Assembly (NCBI GenBank): GCA_015709495.1
Contig: CP054189.1
Location: forward strand, 1-64,000
Direction: 5' to 3'
DNA: 64,000 nt
Source: Chthonomonadaceae bacterium
GTDB lineage: Bacteria > Armatimonadota > Fimbriimonadia > Fimbriimonadales > Fimbriimonadaceae
The position numbers and the translations under genes are program-made. Each line of letters begins with the position of its first letter. Position 1 is the stretch's first letter. Under the pieces are notes generated by a model. That model worked only from the letters and a program-made list of their open reading frames with translations. It ran no database searches and had not been told where the DNA came from. Below are positions 1 through 8,520 of this stretch, piece after piece.

Positions 1-374
1 ATGAAGTACGGCGCTTGGCTCATCGACTCCATTCCGCCAGCGACGATGAACTCGGCGTCACCGGATCGGATCGCTTGAGCGGCCATCATCACCGCCTTCA
101 TCCCCGATCCGCAGACTTTGTTCACGGTCGTACACGGCACGCTTTGGGGCAGCCCCGCAAAAAGCGCGGCCTGCCTTGCGGGCGCTTGGCCGACCCCTCC
201 CTGAAGTACCTGCCCAAACAGAACCTCTTGCACGTCGTCCGGTGAGATCCCGGCCCGCTCGACGGCCGCCTTGATCGCGATCGCCCCGAGCTTGGGGGCC
301 GACAACGAGGCCAGGGCGCCTTGAAACGCGCCGATGGGAGTTCGGATTCCAGCAAGAATGACTACTTCGTCCAT
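1..374 (-). CDS. Acetyl-CoA C-acetyltransferase (thiolase), N-terminal part, cut by window edge
   Basis: The first 124 residues of a thiolase are visible; the rest lies beyond position 1. The N-terminus [20 protein letters not shown] is the classic thiolase opening. The nucleophilic cysteine sits at residue 88 in the block [14 protein letters not shown]. The family condenses two acetyl-CoA to acetoacetyl-CoA, or runs the reverse in beta-oxidation; which direction applies cannot be told from this fragment. The ATG at 374 has an AAGGA-like site about 8 nt upstream. The gene lies 35 bp downstream of murJ on the same strand, so it may be co-transcribed with it. Confidence 0.9.
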   Translation of the reverse strand, partial: MDEVVILAGIRTPIGAFQGALASLSAPKLGAIAIKAAVERAGISPDDVQEVLFGQVLQGGVGQAPARQAALFAGLPQSVPCTTVNKVCGSGMKAVMMAAQAIRSGDAEFIVAGGMESMSQAPYF

Positions 375-409
375 TGGAGGGTCCTTTCGGTCGTCGAGAT
401 GGGGAAAGG

Positions 410-2020
410 TTACCCGCCCTCAGGCTTGGCTGGGGGGCTCCCGCGCGTGAGCCGCGATAACGCTCGGTCGATGTACTGCGTTTCCGGCATCTTGAGCTTC
501 CGAGCCACAAGACTGTAGATCGCAACGCCCGCCAACCCTCCGCCCACAACCTTGACGAGCGCCCAAAGATTCGTGCTCAATCCCACTCCCTGAGGCAACC
601 CGATCGCCATCGCCCCAAGGAGGACGGCCAAGGGTATGCAAGCCAGAAGCGACTTGAGCAGCGTCGAGCCGATTTCGGCAAGGTCGAGGCCCCCAACTCG
701 GCTTTGGACGGTGAACGAGAGCACCGCGACAAGGAAGATCGCGCTCACCGAACTGGCCAGCGGAAGCGCCAAGTACCCGAGCGAAGTACGAATCAGCGCC
801 CAAGTGATGAGGAAGAACAGAGCCGTCGTCGCCGTCCCAATCATCGTGGGAACGAAGGATTGCTGAATCGCAAAGAACGCCCGCATCAGCACGGGATGCA
901 GGCACCAGGCCCACACCCCGATTCCGAACATTCTGAGGCAGTTCGCCACAATTTCGGTGTCTTGCTGCCTGAACTTCGCGCCGTACTGAAACAGCAATGC
1001 GACGATTTCAGGCGCGAGCATCACGAGAATCACCGAGATCGGAACGGTGAGGAAGATCACAGTCCTGAGCGTCGTCGAGAGTTGGCGCCTGTAGCTCTCC
1101 ATCTTCTGTTGGGCGAAGAACTGGCTCAGCGCCGGGAAGACCGCAATCGCCAGGGACTGCCCAAAAACACCGAGCGGGGCTTGCATGATTCGATTTGCGA
1201 GTTCGATGGCAGTGGCCGTTCCGTGCTCGAAGAACGAACTGAACGCCTGCATAATCATCCCGTAGACTCCCGGCAACGAAAGCCCAAACACGACCGGCGC
1301 CATGAGCCGGAACACTTTCTTGACCCCTGGGTGCCGGAGGTCGAGCGAGGGGCGAAACTCGGGCTGGACCTGGCGCATCGCCCAAAGCGGGATCAAGAAG
1401 CTGCCCACGACCGCCCCTGCGAGCGCCCCCCAAGACATCCCGTAGATCCCCGGAACCACGAAATGGGAGATCACGAGCGCCCCGAAGATGATCCCGATGT
1501 TGTATACGTTGGGGCCGAGCCCCGGCACCGCGAACCTTTGGTGAGCATAAAGCGCGCCGAACATCAGCCCGCCGATGAAAAAAGCGAACTGGGCAGGCAG
1601 CAGGATATGGCTCATGGAGACGATGTGCTCTCGAACGGCGTCGGCCTGGGGTCCGGGCGCGACCCACTGGCTCATCGGCGTCGTAAACACAAAGGCGAGC
1701 GCGATGAAAGCAGCCACGATGAGCGACATGGTCGTGGTCACGACGCTGAAGATGTGCCAAGCCTCCTTCTTTCGGTCGGTGTGAAGGTACTCGCTGAAAA
1801 CGGGGATGAAGGCCGAACTGAGCGCCCCGCCCGCAATCAAGAAAAACAGCATGTCGGGAATCTGGAACGCCCACCGATAGGCGTCCGTCATCTCGGTCCG
1901 ACCGAACGTCCACACCATGACTTGGTCGCGCACGATTCCCAAAACGCGGCTCAAGAACAGGCTGACGAACATGATCTGGCCGGCTCGCGAGACGTTCGGT
2001 ACGACGGACGGTTCCGACAT
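410..2020 (-). CDS. murJ: Lipid II flippase MurJ (MviN)
   Basis: 536-residue polytopic inner-membrane protein of the MVF/MOP superfamily that flips lipid II across the membrane for peptidoglycan synthesis. The N-terminal block with [19 protein letters not shown] and the following [30 protein letters not shown] is diagnostic for MurJ, and about 14 hydrophobic segments follow. Length is normal for the family (about 510-540). The ATG at 2020 is preceded by TACTGT with a 7-nt gap and no Shine-Dalgarno site, so it is likely translated from a leaderless mRNA. It is divergent from the WaaA-like gene at 2109. Confidence 0.93.
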   Translation of the reverse strand: MSEPSVVPNVSRAGQIMFVSLFLSRVLGIVRDQVMVWTFGRTEMTDAYRWAFQIPDMLFFLIAGGALSSAFIPVFSEYLHTDRKKEAWHIFSVVTTTMSLIVAAFIALAFVFTTPMSQWVAPGPQADAVREHIVSMSHILLPAQFAFFIGGLMFGALYAHQRFAVPGLGPNVYNIGIIFGALVISHFVVPGIYGMSWGALAGAVVGSFLIPLWAMRQVQPEFRPSLDLRHPGVKKVFRLMAPVVFGLSLPGVYGMIMQAFSSFFEHGTATAIELANRIMQAPLGVFGQSLAIAVFPALSQFFAQQKMESYRRQLSTTLRTVIFLTVPISVILVMLAPEIVALLFQYGAKFRQQDTEIVANCLRMFGIGVWAWCLHPVLMRAFFAIQQSFVPTMIGTATTALFFLITWALIRTSLGYLALPLASSVSAIFLVAVLSFTVQSRVGGLDLAEIGSTLLKSLLACIPLAVLLGAMAIGLPQGVGLSTNLWALVKVVGGGLAGVAIYSLVARKLKMPETQYIDRALSRLTRGSPPAKPEGG

Positions 2021-2027
2021 GGGCCGT

Positions 2028-2033
2028 ACAGTA
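2028..2033 (-). promoter_or_regulatory. Putative -10 element (TACTGT) of murJ, leaderless arrangement
   Basis: On the minus strand TACTGT ends 7 nt before the murJ ATG. Transcription would then begin at or next to the A of the start codon. No -35 consensus is visible 16-18 bp upstream. Confidence 0.5.
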
Positions 2034-2096
2034 AACCCTACGGAAAGGGGACATCCTTACATACAGTTTTGTAGCTACGCTCTCAATGGCTACCAG

Positions 2097-2102
2097 TAAG
2101 AT
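2097..2102 (+). promoter_or_regulatory. Putative -10 element (TAAGAT) of the WaaA-like gene
   Basis: TAAGAT ends 6 nt before a GTG at 2109. It matches the TANNNT plus 6-8 nt pattern seen at other start sites here and supports the long GTG start of the downstream gene. Confidence 0.4.
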
Positions 2103-2108
2103 ATAGGG

Positions 2109-3566
2109 GTGCTTAGGAGAGCTTGGGCAAAATCACCCCGAAAGAACAGGCCAGCCCTTCATGCCGGAACCGCGGCGGCGCTCGGTTCGGAGGACAGGCC
2201 AGAAACCTTGTCGGAAGGGGGTGGGCAAGGCGCACGGCCGCCCACGCCGCCACGGATTCCTCGATGGGCCTTGTGGAAAGACCCCCAGCTCCTCGCCTGG
2301 AATGCGTTCTTGCTCGCCGCTTCCCCGTACCTCACGTACCTGAGGGTACACAAGGTGCTGAAGAACAAACGATGGGACCCGTTTCTGCTCCGAAGGTGGA
2401 CACTGGCGGGAGATGGCAACCCGGAACCCAACAAGCCCAACGTGCTTCTTGTTTGCGTCGCTCAAGGCGAGTTTCGGCTGGCCCGCGCGCTCGCGGAGTC
2501 GCTCGATATCGAGGAAGGCGAGGCCGGCGTCACCTATGTCGTGCGCGACCCCAGACTGCGGGCCCACATCGAAAGAGCGGAACCGAGCCTTCGCTGTGTG
2601 ACCCTGCCGTTCGACTTCGCGACGCCGGTCACCAGGTTTCTCAGGCGGGAGCGACCTTCGCTCGTCGCCTTCATCGAGGGTTGCTCGTTCCCCAACCTGG
2701 TGGTGGGATCGAAGATCGCCGGAGCCAAAGTCGTCCTCGTCAACGGCAAGGCCGGCAAATGCAAAGCCGCTAAAGGAGTGAAGAACAGTTTCGTTCGATG
2801 GTTGGCGAGGCATTTCGACCGTTTGGCCGTCCAAGACGCCGGCGCTTGGTCCGACATCCAGAAAAGCGGAGCCCTCCAGGCGAAGTCCTTAGTCACCGGT
2901 AACCTGAAATTCGCGCTGCTTCCCTCCCCACCTGCCGACGAAAGTCTGCGGGAGTTGGAGCGATGGGTTCTCGCCTCGCAAGACCTTGCGCTGGTGGCAG
3001 CCGGGAGCACGGAGCGGACGACGGAGCACAGGTTCGTCCTCGAGGCGTTCCAAGAGGCGCGTTCGGCCTCTCCGTGCCGACTTCTCCTCGCTCCAAGAAC
3101 CCCCCACGACGCGGAGCTTGCGGCTCGGTTGGCCCACGAGAGCGGACTCGCGGTTTCGCTACGGTCCAAGGGCGACCCACCCGCGGACGTGATGCTTCTG
3201 GATTCTGTGGGCGAGCTTGCGTGGAGCTACCGCTACTCTCGCGCGGCGTATGTGGGGGGCGCATTGGAAGGCAAGGGCCATAACGTTCTGGAGCCCGTCG
3301 CTTGGGGGCTCCCCGTCGCATACGGCCCCCGCCGAGGAGCCCATGCGGAACTGCAAGTGGCGTGCGAGGAAGCGGGGATTGGACGGCAGGTCCGATCCCC
3401 CTCAGAACTTGCCAAGTTCTGGCTGGACTCCCTCGATGCGACCTCGGAGCGGCGCGAACGGGACGCCTTGCTTGCGGGTCAAGTGATCGCTGGCCACCAA
3501 GCAGGTTTCACAAGCACGGTGGAACTGCTTCGGGAGGCGCTAACTGAGGTCGGGGTGCTGAGATAG
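2109..3566 (+). CDS. Divergent 3-deoxy-D-manno-octulosonic acid (Kdo) transferase-like glycosyltransferase
   Basis: 485-residue GT-B protein related to WaaA/KdtA, which moves Kdo from CMP-Kdo to lipid A on the inner face of the cytoplasmic membrane. Family marks: a hydrophobic anchor at about residues 61-80, the block CVAQGE whose E121 occupies the catalytic-base position of WaaA SVGE, AAGSTERTTEH near residue 298, and the C-terminal DSVGEL...GGALEGKGHNVLEPVAWGLPVAYGP nucleotide-sugar region. It is clearly more divergent than the second WaaA at 61658-62935. An extra Pro/Arg-rich stretch of about 55 residues precedes the membrane anchor. A TTG at 2271 could be the true start, but TAAGAT before GTG 2109 favours the longer form. 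It could act on a different acceptor or donor. Confidence 0.75.
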   Translation: MLRRAWAKSPRKNRPALHAGTAAALGSEDRPETLSEGGGQGARPPTPPRIPRWALWKDPQLLAWNAFLLAASPYLTYLRVHKVLKNKRWDPFLLRRWTLAGDGNPEPNKPNVLLVCVAQGEFRLARALAESLDIEEGEAGVTYVVRDPRLRAHIERAEPSLRCVTLPFDFATPVTRFLRRERPSLVAFIEGCSFPNLVVGSKIAGAKVVLVNGKAGKCKAAKGVKNSFVRWLARHFDRLAVQDAGAWSDIQKSGALQAKSLVTGNLKFALLPSPPADESLRELERWVLASQDLALVAAGSTERTTEHRFVLEAFQEARSASPCRLLLAPRTPHDAELAARLAHESGLAVSLRSKGDPPADVMLLDSVGELAWSYRYSRAAYVGGALEGKGHNVLEPVAWGLPVAYGPRRGAHAELQVACEEAGIGRQVRSPSELAKFWLDSLDATSERRERDALLAGQVIAGHQAGFTSTVELLREALTEVGVLR

Positions 3567-3606
3567 GAAGGCGCCGTTTCAACGGTCCCGGCTCTTGCGG
3601 GGCTCG

Positions 3607-4080
3607 ATGGAAGGGCAAGGGGACAACGTATCGGACAAAGATGCCGAGCCGTCCAATTGGGTGAATGGGTCCGATGCGAACGTCGCGATCTTCGGGTTCA
3701 ACGACAACGTGATGAGCACGCTGAACGCGGGGGACCGGAGTCAATATGTGCCCTACAACAACGCCAACGGGGACCTGATTATGGTGGATAAGCTGACGCT
3801 GCATGTGGAGAAGCTACTCGGGGAATTATCGGGTGGAGTCATTGCTCTGACCGCGCTGAATAGGGCGAACTTCGATTTTCCTCCCCGAGCGTTTAGCCAC
3901 AGCAATAACGGGATCAATTACATGAGGGTTCTCAATATGCAGAGATCCGGGGACCCGGACGCAACTCTTCACACGATCTATCGAGCCTCCAGCGAGGGGA
4001 ACGAGGACTGGGTTCAATTCGATGACTGGGGCTTAGTCAAGAAGGCCTTTGCCCCGTTTCCTGAGGGGATGTTACAATGA
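3607..4080 (+). CDS. Hypothetical protein, coupled to the next gene
   Basis: About 157 residues, no family recognised. It has no signal peptide or membrane segment and is rich in Asn and Asp, with stretches such as GDRSQYVPYNNANGDLIMVD and RVLNMQRSGDPDATLHTIYR. The ATG at 3607 (MEGQGDN) has no clear Shine-Dalgarno site; a TTG at 3595 is an alternative. Base composition is slightly more AT-rich than the neighbours. It may be the C-terminal remnant of a longer exported protein. The stop overlaps the next start as ATGA (4077-4080), so the two are translated together. Confidence 0.55.
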   Translation: MEGQGDNVSDKDAEPSNWVNGSDANVAIFGFNDNVMSTLNAGDRSQYVPYNNANGDLIMVDKLTLHVEKLLGELSGGVIALTALNRANFDFPPRAFSHSNNGINYMRVLNMQRSGDPDATLHTIYRASSEGNEDWVQFDDWGLVKKAFAPFPEGMLQ

Positions 4081-5291
4081 TCACAATTCTATTGGCGGTA
4101 AGCCTCCTAGCCCAACAGCCGCTGAGCCAGCAAGACGCTCTCTCGTCGTTTCGAGTCAGATTCTCCGAAGGGCAAGAGAACTACGGCAAGGTGGACGTTC
4201 CCAAGGCCGCTTCCCTTGCCCACAGGCTCTGGGAGTTTGCAGCGTTCCCTGAGGACCAGAAGCGAAAGTACTGGGAAAACTACATGAGCGTGGCTCCACG
4301 GTTTTTCAGTCTCCGCTATCGCAATCGGGTGGGGCTGGCCTACTCGACTCCGACGGGCCGCCTCTTCGCCTGCGGCATTTCGCACCCCTCCGAAAACCGC
4401 GCCCCCAACCTCTCCGTCGACCAGTGCGTCGAGAAGGTCAGGGAGTACTACCGATTGGTCGGAGGAACGAACTCCCTCTCCCTGCAACGAGCGGAGATCG
4501 ACCTCAGCATGGACAGGGAGACCTTCCTGTACGTCTACGTGTACTTCTCCTTCACAGCGCCGGGAACGGCCTACCGGTTCGCCTCAGGCATCGAGGCCAT
4601 CGTCGACCGAACCTACGGCACGCCTGAGAACATGCAGATCGGGGAGATTCCACCCTACGATGCCCCCGCGAACGTGGTCTCCAAGGACGACGCCGTGGCG
4701 AACGCGATCGCGGCCGCTTCGAGCTACACCGGATGGAGCGTGCTCGAGGGCGCGTCCCAAGAGCCGATGTTCCACGTTCCCGACTACCTGGGGATGCCCA
4801 ACCGGATGCAGGCCGTCCACAAGCGAAGGCTCTCCGAGGGAAAGGCGTGCCTGGTGTACGAGGTCACCGTCCACGATGCGAGCGTGGACCTCCCCACCGG
4901 CGACCGCCGAAGGCCGTTCGTGCAGGTGTACGTTGATGCGGAGACCGGCCAGCCGATAGGATTGCTTCCGGTCTACAAGCGGATCGGAGCGCCTTCCGAG
5001 GACCTTCCCCGCAGGGCCTTCGACTGGGACGGAACCTGGACCGTGGGCTCGACGACCGGGAAGATCCTCCCAAGCTCCAAGGAGCCGCCTTTCGCGCAGA
5101 AGCGGGTTCTTCTCGTCCGCGATAGCCAGCGTGTGCTCGCGAACTACGACCCCTATACAGGGCTCGTCTGGCTTATCTCCGGCGGCAAGGCGTTCGTCGG
5201 CGAGCCGGACGACCGATTGCGAATGGCCCTAGCCCTGGGCCGGCGCGCGGACGGCTTCGAAATGGACGCCCCTCAGCGGGCGAACAACTGA
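4077..5291 (+). CDS. Secreted hypothetical protein with PepSY-like segment
   Basis: 404 residues. A short signal peptide (MITILLAVSLLAQQPLSQQ) suggests export. The middle and C-terminal parts contain ACLVYEVTVHDA followed by VQVYVDAETGQPIGLLP, which resembles the strand pattern of PepSY/FTP-type domains (V.VDA.TG). No catalytic motif is visible. It starts inside the stop of the preceding gene (ATGA overlap), implying coupled expression. Function unknown; the PepSY-like reading is weak. Confidence 0.7.
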   Translation: MITILLAVSLLAQQPLSQQDALSSFRVRFSEGQENYGKVDVPKAASLAHRLWEFAAFPEDQKRKYWENYMSVAPRFFSLRYRNRVGLAYSTPTGRLFACGISHPSENRAPNLSVDQCVEKVREYYRLVGGTNSLSLQRAEIDLSMDRETFLYVYVYFSFTAPGTAYRFASGIEAIVDRTYGTPENMQIGEIPPYDAPANVVSKDDAVANAIAAASSYTGWSVLEGASQEPMFHVPDYLGMPNRMQAVHKRRLSEGKACLVYEVTVHDASVDLPTGDRRRPFVQVYVDAETGQPIGLLPVYKRIGAPSEDLPRRAFDWDGTWTVGSTTGKILPSSKEPPFAQKRVLLVRDSQRVLANYDPYTGLVWLISGGKAFVGEPDDRLRMALALGRRADGFEMDAPQRANN

Positions 5292-5323
5292 CTCTGGGGG
5301 ATGGGAGAAGGCAGGAGCGCGCT

Positions 5324-6133
5324 CTATGCGCCGAGCGTCCACACTTTCTGCAAGTCATCCACGAGATACCTTCGGTCTCGAAGCACCAAGTGAGGCCGCC
5401 GCAAGCAATGACGCCACCAGTAATCCGCCTCGAAAACCTGGTGCGGTTTGGGCGAGCCGCCGAACTTGACGATGCACGCGGATTCATACGCCCGCCTCGC
5501 CTTCCGGGGGGCGAACCTGTGCTGACGGAGCAGGTTCTTGTACGTTACGATGTCCGAAGTGGGAAAGAGCGAAACCAAGTTCAGCCGATCCGCGTTCTTC
5601 AGGCTTGCGTCGGCGTAGTCTTGGTCGCCGTTGAATCGCACGTCATACCGCTTTCCGACCGCGTAGTCCTCATAAATGCAAGCGAGCCCCGCGTCCCTCC
5701 TGACCCTCATGACGCAGGTGTTGATCGTGTCGTACTTCCAATCGTTGACGCACACGAGCGGCTCGCTCCGGGTGTCGGCGAACTCCCATATCGACCGCAG
5801 GTCCTTCGTGAGCAGCGACGAGAGGTCGATGTATAAGAACTCCTCGAACGGCCACCCACCGCCCCGAAACAGTTCGAGCTTCACTTGCGTCGGCCGCATG
5901 TCGTCTCGGTAGTAAGGCTGCCGCCCCACTACGAATTGCTCAACCGGGCTCTGGAACTTGCGCTCCTTCTCGGTGACGACGGAGAGCCGAAACGGTACGT
6001 CCGCAAACGAGTGGAGCATTCCGTATAAGCGATCGACATACGAGTCGTCGAAGGCGCTCCCCACAAGAACGCAGACGACCTCACGTCTCCTTTCTGGCTC
6101 TTCCCATCCCTCGCTGACGTTGTCTGATCCCAT
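5324..6133 (-). CDS. GT-A-type glycosyltransferase-like protein
   Basis: 269 residues. The opening REVVCVLVGSAFDDSYVDRLYGML and the central FLYIDLSSLLTKDLRSIWEFA match the layout of GT-A/GT8-like transferases, where a DxD-like motif (here IDLSS) binds the metal and nucleotide sugar. Later VRFNGDQDYADASLKN resembles the acceptor-side NGDQD block of the same fold. I chose ATG 6133 because an upstream GTG at 6202 would lie before the TACAAT -10 element. Donor and acceptor are unknown; surface polysaccharide work is plausible given the envelope genes around it. Confidence 0.65.
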   Translation of the reverse strand: MGSDNVSEGWEEPERRREVVCVLVGSAFDDSYVDRLYGMLHSFADVPFRLSVVTEKERKFQSPVEQFVVGRQPYYRDDMRPTQVKLELFRGGGWPFEEFLYIDLSSLLTKDLRSIWEFADTRSEPLVCVNDWKYDTINTCVMRVRRDAGLACIYEDYAVGKRYDVRFNGDQDYADASLKNADRLNLVSLFPTSDIVTYKNLLRQHRFAPRKARRAYESACIVKFGGSPKPHQVFEADYWWRHCLRRPHLVLRDRRYLVDDLQKVWTLGA

Positions 6134-6192
6134 GCCTGAAACCCGCGACCTGAAGCTCGAAACCGCAGTCCCCAACGACCGATCGCCGAAGA

Positions 6193-6198
6193 ATTGTA
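6193..6198 (-). promoter_or_regulatory. Putative -10 element (TACAAT) upstream of the glycosyltransferase
   Basis: TACAAT on the minus strand, 59 nt before ATG 6133. It lies downstream of the in-frame GTG at 6202 and so argues against that start. No good -35 is visible. Confidence 0.4.
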
Positions 6199-6287
6199 GC
6201 ACTCAGAAGGGCCAGTCGCCCCAGCCTCAAGTCAGGCGCAAGCCTGGGCACTGCGAAAAGTCTGCGCTCGTAAGGTAAACAACGCCT

Positions 6288-7490
6288 ATGCGTGTATTTC
6301 GGCACAGGGACTTTCGTCTGCTGTGGTCCGGCGCGCTGTTCTCCTTTGTCGGAAGCTGGGTACAGAACGTCGCCCAGAGCTGGCTGATCTACGAACTCAC
6401 GCACAGCGAGGCGCTCCTTGGACTGGTGGCGTTTTGCCAGTCCGCTCCCGTTTCGCTGCTCGGGCCGATCGCGGGCGCCCTCGCCGACATGTTCGACAAG
6501 CGCAAGGTCCTTGTAGGGTGCCAACTGGGGTTTGCAGCGGGCGCGCTGTATCTTGCCGCAGCCGTTTACTGGGGATTCATCGAGTACTGGCACATCCTGA
6601 TCGTGGCCACGTTTTCCGGGCTGATCGCCACTATCGAGCAACCGACCCGCCAAACGACGGTGAGCCGAGTCGTCCCTCAGGAAGAGCTACCCAGCGCCCT
6701 CCCGTTGCAGGCGCTGACCTTCAACCTCGCCCGCGTCGTTGGGCCCGCAATCGGCGGCATCCTCCTCGCTTCGTTCGGCGCGCAGCTCTGCTACCTCATC
6801 AACGGGCTCAGCTACACGGCGCTCATTCTGGCCGTGTTGGCGATTCGCTCCGACCTCTCGCCCTCCCAGCGCGAGCCGCAACCCGTCCTCGACCTTCTAA
6901 CCGAGGGAGTGAAGTACGTTTTCTCTCACCCTCGCCTGAAGCTGCTGTTCTTAATGGAAACCATCGTCGCCGTGTTCGGCCTGCCCTATATCGCCCTCAT
7001 GCCCGCGATCGCCAAAGATATGTTGGGGCTGGACGCGAGAGGACTCGGAATCTCGATGTCGATGATCGGACTGGGGGCCGTGACGAGCCTGTTCCTCCTG
7101 GCCCACTTCACCGGAGCGAAGCAGCGGCCCCTCATCGTTCGCTACGCGATGACCGCAATGGGGTTGGGAGTTCTCGCCCTCAGCTTCGCGACGAACCCGT
7201 GGCTCGGGTACCCCACCCTATTCCTTGTGGGAATGGCCGCCGTGGCCCAGTTCAACTCCACCAACGTGCTCTTCCAGGTTATCGCCCCCGAACGGTTGCG
7301 CGGCAGAGTGCTTTCGATGCACATTTGGGCGCTGGCCGGGTTCGGACCGATGGGAACCCTGCTCTTCGGTTACATCGCCAATCGGTTTTCGATTCCGCTT
7401 TCGCTTCAGATCGGAGGGGCGATCGTCGTTCTTGGAGCGATTTGGGGCTGGGCTAGCCAACCTGCCGCCGAGGGAGCCGAGGAGCTTTGA
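6288..7490 (+). CDS. MFS transporter (MFS_3/EntS-like)
   Basis: 400-residue inner-membrane carrier with about 12 hydrophobic helices. The opening FRHRDFRLLWSGALFSFVGSW and motif A between helices 2 and 3 (GALADMFDKRKVLV) place it in the drug/siderophore-exporter branch of the major facilitator superfamily. The substrate is unknown. TAAGGT lies 11 nt before the ATG, and no strong Shine-Dalgarno site is seen. The last four bases overlap the start of gmhB, so it heads a likely operon gmhB-hsp20-lon, although hsp20 also has its own promoter. Confidence 0.88.
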   Translation: MRVFRHRDFRLLWSGALFSFVGSWVQNVAQSWLIYELTHSEALLGLVAFCQSAPVSLLGPIAGALADMFDKRKVLVGCQLGFAAGALYLAAAVYWGFIEYWHILIVATFSGLIATIEQPTRQTTVSRVVPQEELPSALPLQALTFNLARVVGPAIGGILLASFGAQLCYLINGLSYTALILAVLAIRSDLSPSQREPQPVLDLLTEGVKYVFSHPRLKLLFLMETIVAVFGLPYIALMPAIAKDMLGLDARGLGISMSMIGLGAVTSLFLLAHFTGAKQRPLIVRYAMTAMGLGVLALSFATNPWLGYPTLFLVGMAAVAQFNSTNVLFQVIAPERLRGRVLSMHIWALAGFGPMGTLLFGYIANRFSIPLSLQIGGAIVVLGAIWGWASQPAAEGAEEL

Positions 7491-8026
7491 GACGGGCCCT
7501 TTTTCTCGACCGCGATGGCGTCCTGAACGTGGACATCGCCCCTTATGTGCCGGACTTAGCGAGCTTTGAAGTGTTTTCCTACACGGTCGAGGCGCTTCAG
7601 AAGTTTCACGAAGCGGGGTTCGAGTTCTACGTCGTCTCGAATCAGCAAGGCGTTTCGCTGGGAATCACGCCCGCCGAAGAACTTGAAAAGATGTCGCAAC
7701 GCCTCCAAGAGATCGTCCGGCCGCATGGGTTTGAGTTTCGGAGGTTCTACTACGCAACCGACCTGGACGAAGCAGACCACCCCTGGCGCAAGCCGAAGCC
7801 AGGGATGATCCTTCAGGCCGTCGAGGACTTTGGGATCTCGCTCGAAGGGGCGCTTCTGATCGGCGATAAGTGGTCGGACATCGTTGCGGCCGAGGCGGCG
7901 GGCATCCCCGGCTATCTCCTGTATTCGGGCGTTTCTTCCTCACGCGCCGATTGGGAGGGAAAGTGCCATCCGGCAGGCGAGTTCTCGAATCTTCTGGAGG
8001 CTGCGCACGCGCTCGCTGTGGCGTGA
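7487..8026 (+). CDS. gmhB: HAD phosphatase, D-glycero-D-manno-heptose 1,7-bisphosphate phosphatase-like
   Basis: 179 residues, HAD superfamily subclass IIIA. FLDRDGVLN gives the nucleophile D8 and acid/base D10; SNQQG is motif II; KPKPGM is motif III with its lysine; IGDKWSDIVAA is motif IV. This set and length match GmhB, which removes the 1-phosphate in ADP-heptose synthesis for LPS, or the related HisB-N phosphatases. The TTG start overlaps the MFS stop as TTGA. The zinc loop of classical GmhB (CxH...CxC) is not evident, so the exact substrate is uncertain. Confidence 0.8.
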   Translation: MRRALFLDRDGVLNVDIAPYVPDLASFEVFSYTVEALQKFHEAGFEFYVVSNQQGVSLGITPAEELEKMSQRLQEIVRPHGFEFRRFYYATDLDEADHPWRKPKPGMILQAVEDFGISLEGALLIGDKWSDIVAAEAAGIPGYLLYSGVSSSRADWEGKCHPAGEFSNLLEAAHALAVA

Positions 8027-8054
8027 GTTTCACCTTCAAAGGAAGCTCAGGCGG

Positions 8055-8060
8055 TACAAT
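8055..8060 (+). promoter_or_regulatory. Putative -10 element (TACAAT) of hsp20, leaderless arrangement
   Basis: TACAAT ends 7 nt before the ATG at 8068 and no Shine-Dalgarno site lies in the gap. This fits a leaderless mRNA for hsp20-lon. No CIRCE element or sigma-32-like site is visible nearby. Confidence 0.55.
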
Positions 8061-8067
8061 CCCCTCG

Positions 8068-8520
8068 ATGGCGCGGCAAAAGACGGACGACTGGCTGGTC
8101 ATCTCGGGCGGCACACTCGAAGTGGCGGCCAGAGGAGCAAAGGGCCGTATCAAGGTCGTCTCGCGGAAGTCGTATTGGTCGCCCAGCGTCGATTTGATTG
8201 AGTTTCAAGACAAGTTCGTGCTCAAAGCCGAGCTCGCCGGCGTGGAATCGGGCGATTTCGAGGTGTTTTACGTACCCGGCAAGCACAGCATCCTCTTGCG
8301 TGGTTTCCGGGCCGAGCAGGACCCTTGCGAAGACTGCCGAACCAATATCCACCTGCTTGAGGTGTATTACGGAGAGTTTGAGCGAGAGATTGAGCTACCG
8401 CCCACGCCGATCAGCGCCGAAAGAATCGAATCTATATATAAGGACGGGATGCTGAACGTCTACATTCCGAAAGCGAAGCGAAAGCTGACTCACGCTCGCA
8501 TCACCATCCGAAAAGTGTAA
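8068..8520 (+). CDS. Small heat-shock protein, Hsp20/alpha-crystallin family
   Basis: 150 residues. The alpha-crystallin domain runs from about residue 36: FQDKFVLKAELAGVESGDFEVF begins it, and IESIYKDGMLNVYIPKA supplies the typical GVL-like strand and C-terminal end. It holds unfolding cytosolic proteins in a refoldable state without ATP. The reading frame is open further upstream, but ATG 8068 (MARQKTDDW) is the sensible start because TACAAT precedes it by 7 nt. Its stop overlaps the Lon start by one base (TAATG), pairing holdase and protease. A Cys pair (CEDC, about residues 91-94) inside the domain is unusual. Confidence 0.92.
   Translation: MARQKTDDWLVISGGTLEVAARGAKGRIKVVSRKSYWSPSVDLIEFQDKFVLKAELAGVESGDFEVFYVPGKHSILLRGFRAEQDPCEDCRTNIHLLEVYYGEFEREIELPPTPISAERIESIYKDGMLNVYIPKAKRKLTHARITIRKV

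Noticed and set aside
704-2074. Long plus-strand open frame (456 codons) across the murJ region
   Set aside because: It is antisense to the clear MurJ reading frame; its product is Arg/Glu/His-rich without any family pattern, as expected from high-GC shadow frames.
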